A stretch of 64,000 nucleotides of DNA from Beverwykella pulmonaria (Eukaryota; Ascomycota; Dothideomycetes; Pleosporales; Melanommataceae). The position numbers were made by a program, and so were the translations under genes. Numbering within the stretch: position 1 is the first letter of the stretch; each line of letters opens with the position of its first letter. Below, piece after piece: positions 23,282 to 35,060 of this stretch. The notes below the pieces were generated by a model. That model ran no database searches, was not told the DNA's origin, and worked only from the letters and a program-made list of their open reading frames with translations. The DNA is taken from the NCBI GenBank assembly GCA_001599595.1, contig BCHH01000007.1:1061179-1125178 (forward strand), in the 5' to 3' direction.

Positions 23282-23487
23282 TAAGCTGTACATCGCCTAA
23301 ACCTTTTGGGAGAAAAGGTCGTGGCCTGCTTCCAAGGTTGTCAGGGATGCGACATTCTTATCAGGTAAGTTCACCTGTTTCGCCTTGTTCAGATCGTCGT
23401 AAAGTAGTCTGTGCATTACCTAAAAATCCTGGGAGAGAAGGCCATGGTCTGCTTCCGAGGCTGTCAGGGTTGCAACACGAGATCAGA
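23282..23487. repeat. Direct duplication of a block of about 80 bp, offset 120 bp
   Basis: Copies at about 23282-23367 and 23402-23487 share GGGAGA-AAGG, the run CTGCTTCC and TGTCAGGG. Most differences are transitions (for example GTCGTGGCC against GCCATGGTC). In one frame both copies read GR-G-GLLPRLSG with silent changes in the CCA/CCG and TTG/CTG codons, which hints at former coding. No complete gene was found. Confidence 0.65.
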
Positions 23488-23592
23488 TCGTGATTCTTGA
23501 TGCCGCAGATAATTTTAACGCTAACAATCCCATTAATCTGACTGGTGCCACCTTCACACCGCTACGCAGTTGCCTTCTAGAAAGACACATTC

Positions 23593-23661
23593 TACGGACC
23601 GATACTACAATACGGACCGATACTACAATGCTGACCGATAATACAATGCTGACCGCCAACA
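23593..23661. repeat. 18-bp tandem array, nearly four copies
   Basis: Units of the form (A/G)C(G/T)GACCGAT(A)(C/A)TACAAT repeat from 23593; the last copy is incomplete and diverged. The unit is a multiple of three and reads as a six-residue repeat ((R/L)TD(T/N)T(I/M)) in a short open frame, but no gene is supported. Confidence 0.8.
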
Positions 23662-23882
23662 TGGTTGTCTAGTGCACAATATTTTGCTCGTGGCATTGTC
23701 CATGTACTTGTTGCAATCGACTTTCACACAATCCTATCATTCCAACACCAACCCACTGTCTTCTCAGTCCCTGTTACAGTTCACCTAAGTCGATTCGTAT
23801 AAACAGATCATTGAACTGGAGGCCTATCGAGCTGCCCCAACTTCCACGCAAGACTTAGTCTTCTATCCACTAGCGCCCCAGC

Positions 23883-24047
23883 ATGCTCTGCCCCAACACC
23901 ACTACACTTATCCCAGATCGTACAAAATGGCAGGCTGACGGCGATACACTACTTGTCATCTTTTTCGGTACCATTGGCGTCTTTCTTGGTGGTCTCCAGG
24001 TCCTTTTCAGCTGGCGGGGTACCAGAGCTCTCCAAGCCCTTAGATGA
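23883..24047 (+). CDS. Small one-helix membrane protein, paralogue B (54 aa)
   Basis: An uninterrupted frame of 54 codons starts at ATG 23883 and ends in TGA at 24045-24047. A polar N-terminus with CPNTTT leads to WQADGDT, then a strongly hydrophobic stretch of about 20 residues with VIFFGTIGVFLGG, then LQVLFSWR and a short basic tail. It looks like a single-pass membrane protein, or a secretory peptide with an uncleaved anchor. The sister copy at 22187 shares ADGDT and GLQV-FSW. The two lie 1.7 kb apart on the same strand, as in a local duplication. The family is unknown to me. The N-terminus could be longer if an upstream exon exists. Confidence 0.45.
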   Translation: MLCPNTTTLIPDRTKWQADGDTLLVIFFGTIGVFLGGLQVLFSWRGTRALQALR

Positions 24048-24642
24048 GGTACATTTTATTCTCTATGACTCACACTTAGGGGGAACTGACAGGAGATTCA
24101 GGAGGGAGACATGTCCTATGGCGTTGTTGAATGTACTAAGAGAGGTAAATGGTTTTGATGTTGACTGGTAAGGGTGACACTAGAGTCTCACCCTCAAGAA
24201 AAGTTTGTTGAATGCATTCTTTTAATTCTCGGAGTCTGATGAACGAACTCTGTCCCTGTTGTAGCTCCTCGAGTCCGTTAGCACTAATATTTGACTAAGG
24301 ATTGTCCGACATACCTCTCTACCTTCCTCCGCACCGACTAAACCTTCCCCTCCGTATCTATTCACATACCCACATCTCATGAACACCCTCGCTCATACAC
24401 TAATGAACAACCAATCACTACCCACGTCAAACCCGCTTTAACACCAAGCAACGAGCAAAGAATGGGGCCAAACGAGTGCATTAGTGAGAACCTGACCCCT
24501 TATATATTTATATTTTATCCCATTCATAGCCCTATATACAGTCTTAACCACAATAGCTCACCATACTCCCGCCCTATTCACAAGTTCCCTACGCCCCCCT
24601 CTTCTCGCATCTCAAGCCACTTCGAACCTCCAGTATTATCGC
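24048..24642. other. Intergenic region
   Basis: This is the 3' flank of paralogue B and of the Kex2-repeat gene, which converge here. It is pyrimidine-rich toward the right. I see nothing else. Confidence 0.5.
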
Positions 24643-25354
24643 TTAGTTAGAAAGCGTGGCCTCGATGGCATCCGCATCCTCAGGGTTGTTCGCCCTCAGC
24701 GCGTCCAAGATGGCGGTCATATCATCTGCGCCAGCAGCTTGTGCACGCTTTGCCATCTGCGCCTCAGCCGCATCCGCATCCGCTGGGTTGTTGGCCCTCA
24801 GAGCATCCAAGATAGCGGTAACATCATCACCGCCTTGGACCTGACGCTTGGTCATCTGCGCCTCAGCAGCGTCCGCATCCTCGGGGTTGTTGGCCCTGAG
24901 TGCGTCGAGAATGGCAGTCACATCGTCACCGCCCTGGGTTTGACGCTTGGTCATTTGCGCCTCGGCGGCATCCGCATCCGCTGGGTTGTTGGCTCTCAGA
25001 GCGTCCAGGATGGCAGTGACATCGTCACCACCCTGGGTCTGGCGCTTGTTCACGCTGGTGCGGGCCGCAGCCGCATCGTCAGGGTTGTTGGCAGCAAGGG
25101 CCGCGAGGATGCTGTCGACATCATCTTGAGGAGCGGCAGACCGGATCTTGACTTTCATGGCCGCGGCCGCGGCAGCAGCGTCCTCGGGGTTGTTGGCGCT
25201 CAGGGCCTCGAGGATAGAGGCGACATCGTCTTGGGGATCGCGCTTCTCTGTGTTTATGTTAGACACCGGATTTGTGTCTTGAACTGATAGACTTGCCCGC
25301 AGCGAAGACAGCACCCGAGAAAGCCGCAACGGCCACGATGGAAGTGAATCTCAT
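24643..25354 (-). CDS. Secreted Kex2-processed repeat precursor protein (six repeat units)
   Basis: Two exons (25297-25354, 24643-25247) give 220 aa. The signal peptide is residues 1-19 (MRFTSIVAVAAFSGAVFAA), followed directly by EKR. The rest is tandem units: two diverged ones (23-57, 58-88) and four of exactly 33 residues (89-121, 122-154, 155-187, 188-220). Each carries DD(V/M)-(A/S)IL-AL-ANNP-DA. The first unit begins after KR, and units 2 to 5 end in IRSA, NKR, TKR, TKR and AKR-type basic sites. KR is the Kex2 site of the Golgi, so the product should be cut into peptides of about 30 residues, several with an N-terminal Gln that can cyclise. There is no Cys and no Tyr-rich core, so it does not look like a ustiloxin-type RiPP. 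The helix-forming acidic sequence is unlike known mating pheromones. The single intron (25248-25296) uses a GC donor. Function unknown. Confidence 0.85.
25248..25296 (-). other. GC-AG intron in the Kex2-repeat precursor gene
   Basis: The donor reads G|GCAAGT, the branch site CTAAC is perfect and the acceptor is ACACAG. Splicing joins the signal peptide (FAA) to EKRDPQDD in frame. Reading through gives a stop shortly after the signal peptide. The unit size is 49 bp. Confidence 0.75.
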
Positions 25355-26962
25355 ATTGACTGATTATGAAGGTCGGAAAAGATTGGAAGGAAAATATGTA
25401 TTAGTATATGAACAAGAAGTAGTGAACGTGACCTGCACAGGAATTAAAACTTTAATATGGAATGGAATGAAATGAAATGGACAGAGAACTTGGTTCGCTG
25501 GACAAGAAGCCGAAATATATAGCACAAACACCGGGAGGCAATTTTGGAACTGGCGATTAGAATCTGATTTGGAAAGCTGTGTCAAGTCCCCTTCAAGTTT
25601 CACGGAACATCTACAGCCGTGCAGCATCATCGACATCCGAGGGGAAAACGCGAATGCACAACTCCCGTGAGAAACATGGAATCCTAGGACTCTAGGTTCT
25701 TGTTATCCTCTTTCGGTATATTGTTTCGGATCGCTGCGCGGCGATTCATGATTTGAGGTGATCCTGAAACATCGTGGAAACACCTTCTCGATCAAGTTCC
25801 AGCAACCCCGAGTGGCTCGATGATATGTGCTTGCTTAATCCTAGAATCGAGTAAAGGTGATTGGCAAGCCTCTGTGCCGAGGTACCACTGCCAGACAGTG
25901 CTCGCTCCAGAGATGAGGCTGTCGTGCCGGGTCGCGATCCCGCCACGAAGCTTGTTATGCTTCACGATGTATGGTATCATGTAGATCTAATATTGGCAAA
26001 GGCTTGTCTCGGGGGTGTTGATATATCCTCTTGTGATCGCCTCGTACATTAGTAGTATTGCCGCGATGGGCTGATGCAGTCGGCAGAGGCTCTCAGGAAT
26101 TGGTAGACGGGAGGAACGCAGGCTGTGAGCAGTCTAAAACTAGCCACTGGAAATGTATCAGCCGGCTGTACTAATGTGCGACGTGGGAGGCTTACAATGG
26201 CTTTGCTCACGAAGCGGAGGGCGTAGTTGCGGGACTGGCCTTTGAGAGGAGCGTTCGACTCGGACGCAACGCCCTTTTGCAGGGCTGTATGGTGAGTGAT
26301 CAATGACCATGTCTCAAGCTGATAGACTGATGAATGGCCGCTCGAGTCGTCTTATGGTAGGCTTTTCCGAGAGCTTCGCATTGTGAAGAACATGCACGCA
26401 GTCACCGAAGAAGCTTCCCCAAAGTGCCAATGGCCTTTTCGTGGGCCCAAATAATGACCATAGGAAAGAGCCAACGGCTTTATGTGCAATTGAGATAGAG
26501 TGATGGCCTTCCCAGGCATGGTGTGGCATGGGAGGCTCCCAACGGTGTCGAGGCCGACAGATGAGGTTGGACACAGAATAGCTTGGCATCGTAGCTGTTA
26601 CATCAAAGAGAGCTCCAACGCCAATTCTGGGCGGAAGCCATCGGATTGCGACTGCAAAGCTTCGGGGTTGATTCAATTCATGCAATTGAGTCAATTGACC
26701 TCTTTACGGGTCGTAGGCATACATCACGGCAAAGCAAAGGACTCCCGCAGTTGGACCTCGGATCGGAAATCAGATTAAGAGCAGTGAAGTGGGATCTTGC
26801 TCTTCAGATTGCTGATCTAAAGTACATGTTTTACACAATCTGACCGGCCACTAGACTAAGGAAAGAGGAGTCGTCCTGTATGCACACACCCATCCGCCGA
26901 ATTTTCCACCCTGAGACCCGACCCGGAGACCCGAGAGCAGAGTGCCCCATGCAATAGTGCAT
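25355..26962. other. Intergenic region
   Basis: The left part is the promoter of the Kex2-repeat gene, the right part the 3' flank of ATP9. Short open frames on both strands lack domains. No tRNA-like fold was recognised. Confidence 0.5.
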
Positions 26963-28557
<1,595 letters not shown>

Positions 28558-29195
28558 ATGCATTCCTTCATCGTCGCGGCGATCGCCTTATTTAAAGGTC
28601 TCTTTTCTGATGTTACCATTTCGGTACCAAATCCTGACCTGCGCACCAGCCATACCGCCCAGGCTGCCTTATCTTCTTTACTAGGACACAGCAACGCTCT
28701 CAACAGTGGGACCATCTACAACAACTTCTACGGCCACTGCAAAATCAACCACTTTATCGCTAGTTCCGGACACGCCACCACCGACGGCGACGTCGTGTAC
28801 AGCACTTTAGTGGACCTTGAGTGCACACAAGTAGCCGTCGAAACCGCCCATGCCGCTCGAGCTTTCTCCGGTGAAAATGCCTGGCCAGATTCAACTGTCA
28901 AGTATAGGTACATCTCTGACGATGCAGAGCAGCAGCTCAAATACCGGGTTAACATCGCAACCACTTATTGGTGATACAGAGCCCCTATCTCAAATTCGAG
29001 CGGGTGAAGAACGGAGCCAATGATGTCAGCCACATGGTCACTATCAGCACGATAGAATACGCAGGATGTTGGAGTACCGTCAGGTCCATGTCTGCCAACG
29101 ATGAACTGATCATGAATCTTCAGCCAGGCTGCACACAAACAAATACTGCGTGGCTGACTATGCAAGGCACATTTGTATGCGTCAGCGGAAGTAGG
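28558..29195 (+). CDS. Orphan, probably secreted protein in two frame-shifted parts
   Basis: A first frame (28558-28974, 138 codons) starts MHSFIVAAIALFK, a plausible signal peptide. It continues with protein-like sequence containing two Cys (GHCKIN, LECTQV) and GENAWPDSTVKYRYIS. A second frame (about 28978-29195) continues without a gap in character: SPYLKFERVKNGAND, then GCWSTV, PGCTQT and FVCVSG. Together they would make a protein of about 210 residues with five or six Cys. I could not find an intron with good signals that joins them in phase: the acceptor GATACAG at 28973-28979 is fine, but the only phase-matched donors are weak or give a 32-bp intron. Either an unusual donor is used or a one-base shift has broken the gene. 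Function unknown; it could be a small secreted effector-like protein. Confidence 0.4.
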
Positions 29196-29380
29196 TGAGC
29201 ATTGCAGAAGACAATGTATCCACGTCAACTCCCAACATCTTCAGCTAACTGCCATGTGCATTACATCATACCTCTCAAGTCTCCGACTCTGGGTTCTGGC
29301 AACCTCTCACCTTCAACACAAGACCTATTTTAAAATAGCAGTTCCCCTATCTTCCTATATCCGAACTTCCCAACCCCCCT

Positions 29381-31206
29381 TCACTCCACCTTCAACTCCG
29401 TAACCGTTCCCGCAGGCGGAACCTGCTCCAACACCCTAACCAACGGATCCAAAATCTTGCATCTCCCTCTCTCCCCCTCATCTAAATCCTCCATACTTGT
29501 CGCATTAGTTACAAATCTAATCCTCCTCCCCGCTCCCCATGTCTCCCAATTCACATCCTTTCCCTCTCCCTTAAATCCCTTCCTCCCAGACTTATTTGGG
29601 TCTAAACTATTCACAAAATTAATCCAGTACCGACTTACCACGCTCGTAATCCCCTCGTTAATGCCCCCTGGAAGATACGACTTCGGCGGATTCCCATCCG
29701 TATTATTAGGCCCCCAAACCGCATTCAACTCAACGGTATGATACGCGCCCTTGCCTTTTGCTTCGTCTCCTGGGTCGCGGACGGCGTATCTGTAGTTCCA
29801 AGTCGGGACGCCGTCTTTCACCAACAAATCCTGATACTTCTTTGTCGTACAGTGAAACACTATCTCTCCCGCGGCGTTCGCAGCGTTCCTCCACAGCGGG
29901 CCGGCGTTGGGGAACACGGGCTCAGATTTATTCGTGATGTATATGTCGTCGAGGACAGCGAGGGAGGAAGAAGACAGAGAAGGAGCGAGGTTTTGGAGGG
30001 CGGCATTGAATTGGGCGACTGTTGAGAGGGATTGCAGGGATTCTTGCGTCGTACCTTCGTTGGCGCAGGTTCCGAAGATGGTGGGAATTTTGAGGTATGC
30101 GCCCGTTTCGAAGGCGTTGAAGGGTGTGATGGGGATTAGGTCCGTTTCGATGTGCGGGTTGAAAGAACAGGTCGCTGTTTGCAGGGCTGTGCTGTTGAGG
30201 GAGCGGAGACAGGCGAGGGTAGAGTTTTGAGGTGGGTTCGTGCAACCGGTTGTTGAGACGAGACAGTCGTAGCCGGTTTGTGCTTGGGCAAGTGTACGCA
30301 GGTTGACTTGGTATGTGGACTCGATGATAGCGCCCATGAATAGATTGGCGTGCCTCATCGCAGGGGAGGTGATGAGTAGGACGACGGCAGCTGCACCTGC
30401 TGAGTCGCCGTCGATAATGACGTGGGAGGGATTGCCGCCGAACTACAGTTCTGGTAAGCACTCGATTTCGACAAATCCCCCCTTCATATTTCAGGATGAC
30501 AAAAGAGGACCTACAAGGGCAATACTGTTCCTAACCCACTCCAACCCCAATATCACATCCCTCAGCCCGGCATTCCCTTTCCCCACTGCATCACTAACCT
30601 CCTTCCCCCAGAGAAACCCATACGGACCAACGCGATAATTGACACTAACAACCACCATATTACCTTCTCTTGCCAGATCTGAGCCATTGAAGTTCGCGTT
30701 AGAATTACTGTTAAACCCGCCGCCCTGGATGAAGTAGAGGACTGGTAGATTGGAGTGGGGGGTGGCGTTTGAAGGCGCGAAGACGTTGATGTAGAGACAG
30801 TCTTCTGAGACGGTGAAGCGTGTGCTGGGCTTGTTTGTCCAGTCGGTTGGGGATTGGGCCATGCATATGGGGCCGAACTAATCGAGGTCATTAGAAGATC
30901 ATCTTTTGCATCTACATCCTTATACTTGTTTGATTGGATGCAATGTAGTGACATCACCCATGGACTCACCCTCGACGCGTCCAACACCCCCTCCGTTGCC
31001 AATGGTTTCTCTGTCGCCGCGAATCTCAATTCCCCAATTGGAGGTGCTGCATATCGCATACCTAGCCACTGCGTTGTTCCATCGCCCACAATTCGACCAC
31101 GGTATCTTGAGTATCCTAGATCTACGACTGGCTCGACAGACAAAGCAGGTTCAACGTACGCGAGAGCAAGCACAGCAAGAGCGTTGAGTTGAGTGGCGAG
31201 TCTCAT
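29381..31206 (-). CDS. Secreted carboxylesterase type B (lipase/cholinesterase fold)
   Basis: Three exons (30970-31206, 30515-30877, 29381-30442) encode 553 aa; introns are 92 and 72 bp, both phase 0. A signal peptide (about residues 1-23) precedes the alpha/beta-hydrolase domain. Marks are RYAAPPIGELRF, the EDCLYINVFAP signature with its conserved Cys, the oxyanion-hole segment YFIQGGGF and the nucleophile elbow IDGDSAGA. GDSAG replaces the usual GESAG. The acid is probably the Glu in TCANEGT; the His is probably in YHTVELNAVWG. Fungal members hydrolyse esters of lipids, aromatics or secondary metabolites; the substrate is not readable. Many Asn-x-Ser/Thr sites and paired Cys fit an extracellular enzyme. 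Confidence 0.93.
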
Positions 31207-32017
31207 CTTTGCTGTGAGGTGCTGAAGACGCCAATTGGGAGAACAGGAGGGAAACGTAAATATTGGACTTATAGGAAGAATATGGTACCCAGTGGTTGGG
31301 AACGGAACCATCCCGGGCCTTGGGGCCGGTGATGCGGGGACAGCTCAATCCTTCCTGGATACTCGGACAGATTAACCGGTAGAGTTGTGACTGTTTGGAG
31401 TAAATAGGCGGGTTGAGCATGTCCGAATGATCCATACCCTCATTCCATGGTGAGACTCGGGGTTAATTTTGCAAGCAGTATCAGTGAAAGCATGTTGATT
31501 AAAAGATCTAGAAAGACTTCGCCAACCTCATATCCCATTGCACTAATTATCCTAGCAAACAATACTTTTGATATTCATCGCGTCCGATTGGCATCGGAAA
31601 CCTCGTCCATCACCGCCCAAACCCCCTAAGAAACACCGATCCAGATGATACGAAATGGTATCAGGTTTTGATTCGCCATCGTCCTCCACAGCCAAAAAAA
31701 AAAATCGAAGCAGAGAAAATGAAGGATTAGAGTACAGAGACCGCAGATTGCGGCCAAGGGGGTTAATATTCAGACATTAGGTGGTCTAGATGACCTATGA
31801 TTGAGCGATGTAGCGTCGACGCAGAGCTCTAGTCGTTTGAGGGGTGTGTGACCGAAATCGGTGTTGTGAGTCGACAAATTTCCAGTACCGACTGCTGTGG
31901 GAAGGGAAGACAAAAGGCGGCCATGATCTCAACTAAAATAAGTAAAACACCCGTCCCACACACATAACTATCATTAAAGTGACGAAAAAGAAACGTTGGA
32001 AGAGCTCGTCGACGAGA
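31207..32017. other. Intergenic region
   Basis: It holds the carboxylesterase promoter and the 3' flank of the GATA-factor gene. An A-run lies at about 31696-31705. I see no gene. Confidence 0.5.
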
Positions 32018-33891
32018 TTACACATCGAGAGACCCTATTGGCGTACCAGCGCGACTGTCATCAACCATGTCGCTGAGCCTCATCTTTTTGTGACGTGGGC
32101 CGTCATTTTCAAATTCATCGAGACGCCTCTTGAGATCTGACTCTCGCTGTCTGATCTCGTCTAACTCTGCTCGCAGTTGTGCTTCGGTAGCTCGTGTAGT
32201 AAGGTCCATCCGTCTCGCCTCTTCTTCGCCGTTCTCTAGCTCCCGAACACGTCCCTGGAAGAGGCCGTTGATGACTTCTAGTTCGCTCACGCGTGTCCTC
32301 AACATTGTGTTCTGGGCAGCTAGCGCGTCATAGGAGAGCGGCGGTTCGAGGTGCGAGCCATTGATTGACGAAGTCGAGCCAGGAGAGGGTTGGCGGAGAA
32401 AGCTGGGCAGCGACGGAGACTGGAAGGCGTCGGGGTGCAACACGCCGTCGAACATGTGCTGAGGCGCGATGTTTGAGGGGTGCTGGAGACCCGGGGTGCC
32501 GGTGCGCGATATGGGTGACTGTGATCGGTCGGAGAGGCCAGAGGAGATCTTTCCCGAAGCTCTTCGGTGCTGAGCAAGGCCTAGCGATCCATCGGCGTCG
32601 GGGTGGGCAGCAGGCAGACCGTTTGCGTCCGCAGGCTGTAGAGCGATTAGCAGGTGCACAATGGTTGGGCCGCGAATGAAATTGCCATCTAAAAGGGCGG
32701 TGAGGCAGGGTCAGGGAGAGCGCAGATGTATCTGCTCATCTCTACGAAACCTTATTGTATCTGCTAGGAATGTTTTTGTGCTGGATGCTTCGTGCTCGCT
32801 CGGAGGTTCTCATATGGAGTAGAGGGAAAATAGGATTGGTCCATACCTTCTTGCGGCCACCTTGCGCGCCCGTCTTGACACGATTACGGCTCTTGATGAC
32901 GTCGGTCTTGAGGGAGATGGGACGGGGCCGACCATGCAGCTTCAAGAAGAGGCCACAGGCATTGCACAGGACGGAGCCGGATTCATCGCGGCGCCAGAGT
33001 GGTGTGGTGCTCGTGGAGCAGTTCTGGCAGACAGGCTAGAGTCCAATCAGTCAGTATAACTATCAGGATGTGACGCAGCGCTGCAAAGCCCTGCTGTGAC
33101 CTGGCACGGGTGATTCTGCGATTGGGATTGGGATCGAGGGACGAGATGGATCAGAGTGTGCAATCGATAACGGCATGATAAGGAAATATTTTGGCGATGA
33201 TCTGGCAAACGTCCTGTGCGACACGACAATAATAAAAGTGAGCTCACCGGGGAATTTGCCTGTCCACCAGAGGATGCGGGTGCGGCGGTTGCATAGGTCA
33301 TGCTGTGGCCATTCAAAGGTCTGTAGGAAATTGTCAGTTGAATTGAAGAAGAAACTGATAAGAGGTTCAAGGTGGCCGGGTCTTGGCGAGGCAGCGCGGG
33401 AAGGCCCAAGGCGGGGCCACATCTGCCGCGCGGTTTCCCTTTCCCTAACCGTGTCACCTCCTCACAGCTTGTCAACGCGTCAACACGATAGCAACCCCTA
33501 GCAAGAGGACAAAAGGTCACACTCAGCCATGCTAAGCCCTATTGTGTCTGCTAGGGGTACGCTTGCGCGTTGGGAGATGACCAGGTGCCCAACACCAACA
33601 CCAGCATACCAGCTCGCAACAACATAGTACGCACCTAGGCGGCGGCGACACCTGCTTCGGAGGCGTGCCTCTTCTCTCCAGATTCTCACTCCCATCCAAG
33701 CTAGTTCTCGTCGCTGCAGGGCTATTCGACGCCACGCTCGCAAGCGTGTTCAACGCAGGTAACTGTATGCTCGCATGGCTTCCATGGCGCTGCTGCAGGT
33801 ACGAAGCTGAAGCAACCGTTGAGGCAGAGGAGGGGCGCGAGATCTCGTGGCCGTGGCTGATGGAAGGCAGTGAGGGCTTGTCGTCCAGCAT
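32018..33891 (-). CDS. areB: GATA zinc-finger transcription factor, AreB/ASD-4 type
   Basis: Four exons (33635-33891, 33248-33320, 32847-33035, 32018-32635) give 378 aa from the ATG at 33891. The single GATA finger is C113-x2-C116-x17-C134-x2-C137 ([23 protein letters not shown]), followed by the basic tail [17 protein letters not shown]. That is the highly conserved AreB/NreB/Gzf3 version. The C-terminus has a heptad coiled coil (around [18 protein letters not shown] to RRLDEFE), which dimerises such factors. AreB proteins bind GATA sites and counteract AreA-type activators in nitrogen repression (family knowledge). The introns are long for this genome: 314, 212 and 211 bp. The reading frame stays open for 39 more codons upstream (to 34008) without an ATG and reads like family sequence (ALDSFRRPSILQALDLPAF), so the true start may lie in an upstream exon or at a non-AUG codon. 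Confidence 0.9.
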
Positions 33892-34008
33892 GGACGCCAG
33901 TTTGAAGGCCGGCAGGTCGAGCGCCTGGAGAATCGAGGGGCGGCGGAACGAATCGAGGGCCGTTGGCCGCGGGAGAATTGATGTAGCCAGCGCGAAAGCC
34001 GTGGTGTA

Positions 34009-35060
34009 TTAGGGCAAAGAAACGCGGAGGCGTTTCTTACTTTTGATGGGTGGGTGGGGGAAGTTTGAAAATCGACGTGTTGGGGGTGGAATTACGGTAA
34101 AACGCAGGAAAGTGAACGAAGGACTGGTATTAAGGGAGTGTGTGGAGTAAGTGAGCGTAAGTACGAAAAGGCAGGCAGTTCAAAAGAGTGTAAAGGCAGC
34201 GTCTGGCAAGAGAGAGGGTCAGAGCAGAGCCAGAAGACAGAGATGAGATGAATGAGGTACAAGATACAGTTTGGTCGCACGCGTTGCGGGTTCGATAAGG
34301 GGCCCGCAGCCAAGGAGCCATACTATCGCGCATTTAATTTCGAATGTTGGGACGTGCATAGAACCATGATCTCAAAATGTCCCGAAGCGCCCCTCCAACC
34401 CTCATTTAGTTTGACCGTTTTGCGCCCGTCGTACAGAGACGTCCCTGGGCTGCGCTTTGTTATGAAAGAACCATCCAGCCTCCCCCCTTGGGGGGTGCAC
34501 CCCGTCGTGGCAACAAACTGATACATAAACAATTGAAACACATTCCATGCGCCGACAACGGCTCAGCTCGACGCCTCTGTGGCCCTCATGCAGGGCTAAC
34601 AGCCGTTCGTTCGTCATATTGAATGAGTTCCCTTTTTGTCCAATGCTATCTCCGGAGGCGCGTGTACGCAGAGCCTCTGGCGCTTATCCGTGTATTCAGG
34701 GGAAATCGACACACAAGATGCGCGCTAGTCCGGGCTCCAGAAAACGGGTGAGCATTCCGCGAAGCTGACTGACCCGTGCGCATCTTGGCCTGGAGCCAAT
34801 GAAGGGCGACGTGTCAGCACTCTGGGGATGTCGCGAACAAATTTATAGTACAGTGTGCGGTAGTGCAAACCATGGATGACAACTGTCTAGAGCGTTTCAT
34901 CATTGAGACCTGGCTGCTGCGAGCAGAGAGTACTATCTACCTCACCTGCAAATAGATGAGGAACCTCCACCTGCAGTAGGTCATTCGAGGCGGCTCAAGG
35001 GACGCCAGGATCATGGGGTTCTATCGCGCAGACCCCTGCGGCCTGCGTACCTGCAGCCTC
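34009..35060. other. Intergenic region (GATA-factor promoter / SRP68 3' flank)
   Basis: A donor-like GTAAGA at about 34042 on the minus strand may begin a 5' UTR intron of the GATA gene. No other gene or repeat is supported. Confidence 0.45.

Larger units (their letters stand above)
22398..23882. other. Gene-poor, AT-rich region between the two small paralogues
   Basis: It contains two local repeats listed separately (a duplicated block of about 80 bp at 23282-23487 and an 18-bp array at 23593-23661). An open frame at 22717-23031 has hydrophobic stretches but no start context or family resemblance; I do not call it. Confidence 0.45.

Noticed and set aside
24739..25287. Long open frame antisense to the Kex2-repeat gene
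   Set aside because: It mirrors the repeats of the real gene; it has no signal peptide or splice logic.
34260..34300. A GGGTTCGAT box that recalls a tRNA T-arm
   Set aside because: No acceptor stem, D-arm or anticodon arm can be folded around it.
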